Source: Duganella sp. BJB480
Lineage (GTDB): Bacteria > Pseudomonadota > Gammaproteobacteria > Burkholderiales > Burkholderiaceae_D
Length of the DNA: 64,000 nt
Direction: 5' to 3'
NCBI GenBank assembly: GCA_003416985.1
Contig: QVIN01000015.1
Location: 1 to 64,000 of the forward strand
The notes below the pieces were generated by a model. The model did not search any database, was not told the origin of the DNA, and saw only the letters and a list, made by a program, of their open reading frames with translations. Below, piece by piece: positions 63,909-64,000 of the stretch (position 1 is the first letter of the stretch; each line of letters starts with the position of its first letter). Both the position numbers and the translations under genes were made by a program.

Positions 63909-64000
63909 GTGATTCGACTGATGATAGAGGGACGTGTGCAGGGTGTCGGCTATCGCGCTTCGTTTGCGGAGCGGGCGAAGGCGCTGGGTTTGGCCGGCTG
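63909..64000 (+). CDS. acyP: Acylphosphatase, 5' part cut by the window end
   Basis: Starting at GTG 63909, which follows TTGGAGGTGTC, the frame reads VIRLMIEGRVQGVGYRASF and continues to the window edge without a stop. The G-R-V-Q-G-V-G-Y-R motif with the substrate-binding Arg is diagnostic of acylphosphatase, which hydrolyses carboxyl-phosphates. Only about 30 codons are visible, so the C-terminal Asn site cannot be checked. Confidence 0.85.
   Translation, partial: MIRLMIEGRVQGVGYRASFAERAKALGLAG

Overview
The window is high-GC DNA (roughly 65% by eye) with the gene complement of a betaproteobacterium of the order Burkholderiales, most likely Oxalobacteraceae (the Massilia/Duganella group). 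That placement is an inference from the rpsP-rimM-trmD-rplS block followed by CoA pyrophosphatase, a CobD/CbiB-like protein and a DUF3579 protein, from the etfBA-acyl-CoA dehydrogenase block, and from the style of the small hypothetical proteins. It looks like chromosome: no phage, plasmid or transposase genes are visible, but there are two copies of one long palindromic repeat and one copy of another.

Layout. 1-9 kb: MFS exporter and luciferase-like oxidoreductase, TraB/GumN protein, SlyB-like lipoprotein, a small gene behind a textbook FNR/Anr promoter, VanZ-like protein, an SDR, pyrF, exonuclease I and a DUF5610 protein. 9-21 kb: a carbohydrate-uptake locus. A TonB-dependent receptor and an unusual glycosidase-like/SUMF1 fusion run leftward; a ribose-type ABC importer, a LacI-family regulator, a ribokinase-family kinase and a secreted endonuclease/exonuclease/phosphatase run rightward. 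The divergent control region carries two LacI-type operator arrays, each just downstream of a promoter. 21-28 kb: a cyclic-nucleotide-binding diguanylate cyclase, a BtuF-like protein, a ribosome hibernation factor, a DUF1345 protein, an MFS exporter, a ferredoxin-fused reductase and an epimerase-like protein. 28-32 kb: small hypothetical genes, a protein with 12 AYSAAPG repeats behind a second FNR-like site, and a CHASE sensor kinase. 32-41 kb: glnS, a J-domain gene followed by three unrecognised genes on the same strand, a LysR/MFS pair, a DUF1223 protein and several small proteins. 41-48 kb: a primase-like unknown protein coupled to a CoA transferase, an M48 peptidase, a glycerophosphodiesterase, alaS and a TusA-like protein. 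48-55 kb: etfB-etfA-acyl-CoA dehydrogenase, a HicAB toxin-antitoxin pair, MarR and siderophore-interacting protein, a proline dehydrogenase whose C-terminus runs into a repeat, and envelope proteins. 55-64 kb: rpsP-rimM-trmD-rplS, CoA pyrophosphatase, CobD/CbiB-like, DUF3579, M16 peptidase, a hypothetical gene, and the start of an acylphosphatase cut by the window end.

The most interesting signals are regulatory and structural: two FNR/Anr boxes placed at about -41.5 in front of uncharacterised genes; tandem LacI operators on both sides of a divergent sugar locus whose first gene is an odd domain fusion; a repeat family of near-perfect palindromes sitting exactly at gene 3' ends; and an uncharacterised four-gene J-domain cluster. 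No CRISPR array, rRNA or tRNA gene was seen. All functional statements come from reading the sequence and knowledge of protein families; no database search was run.
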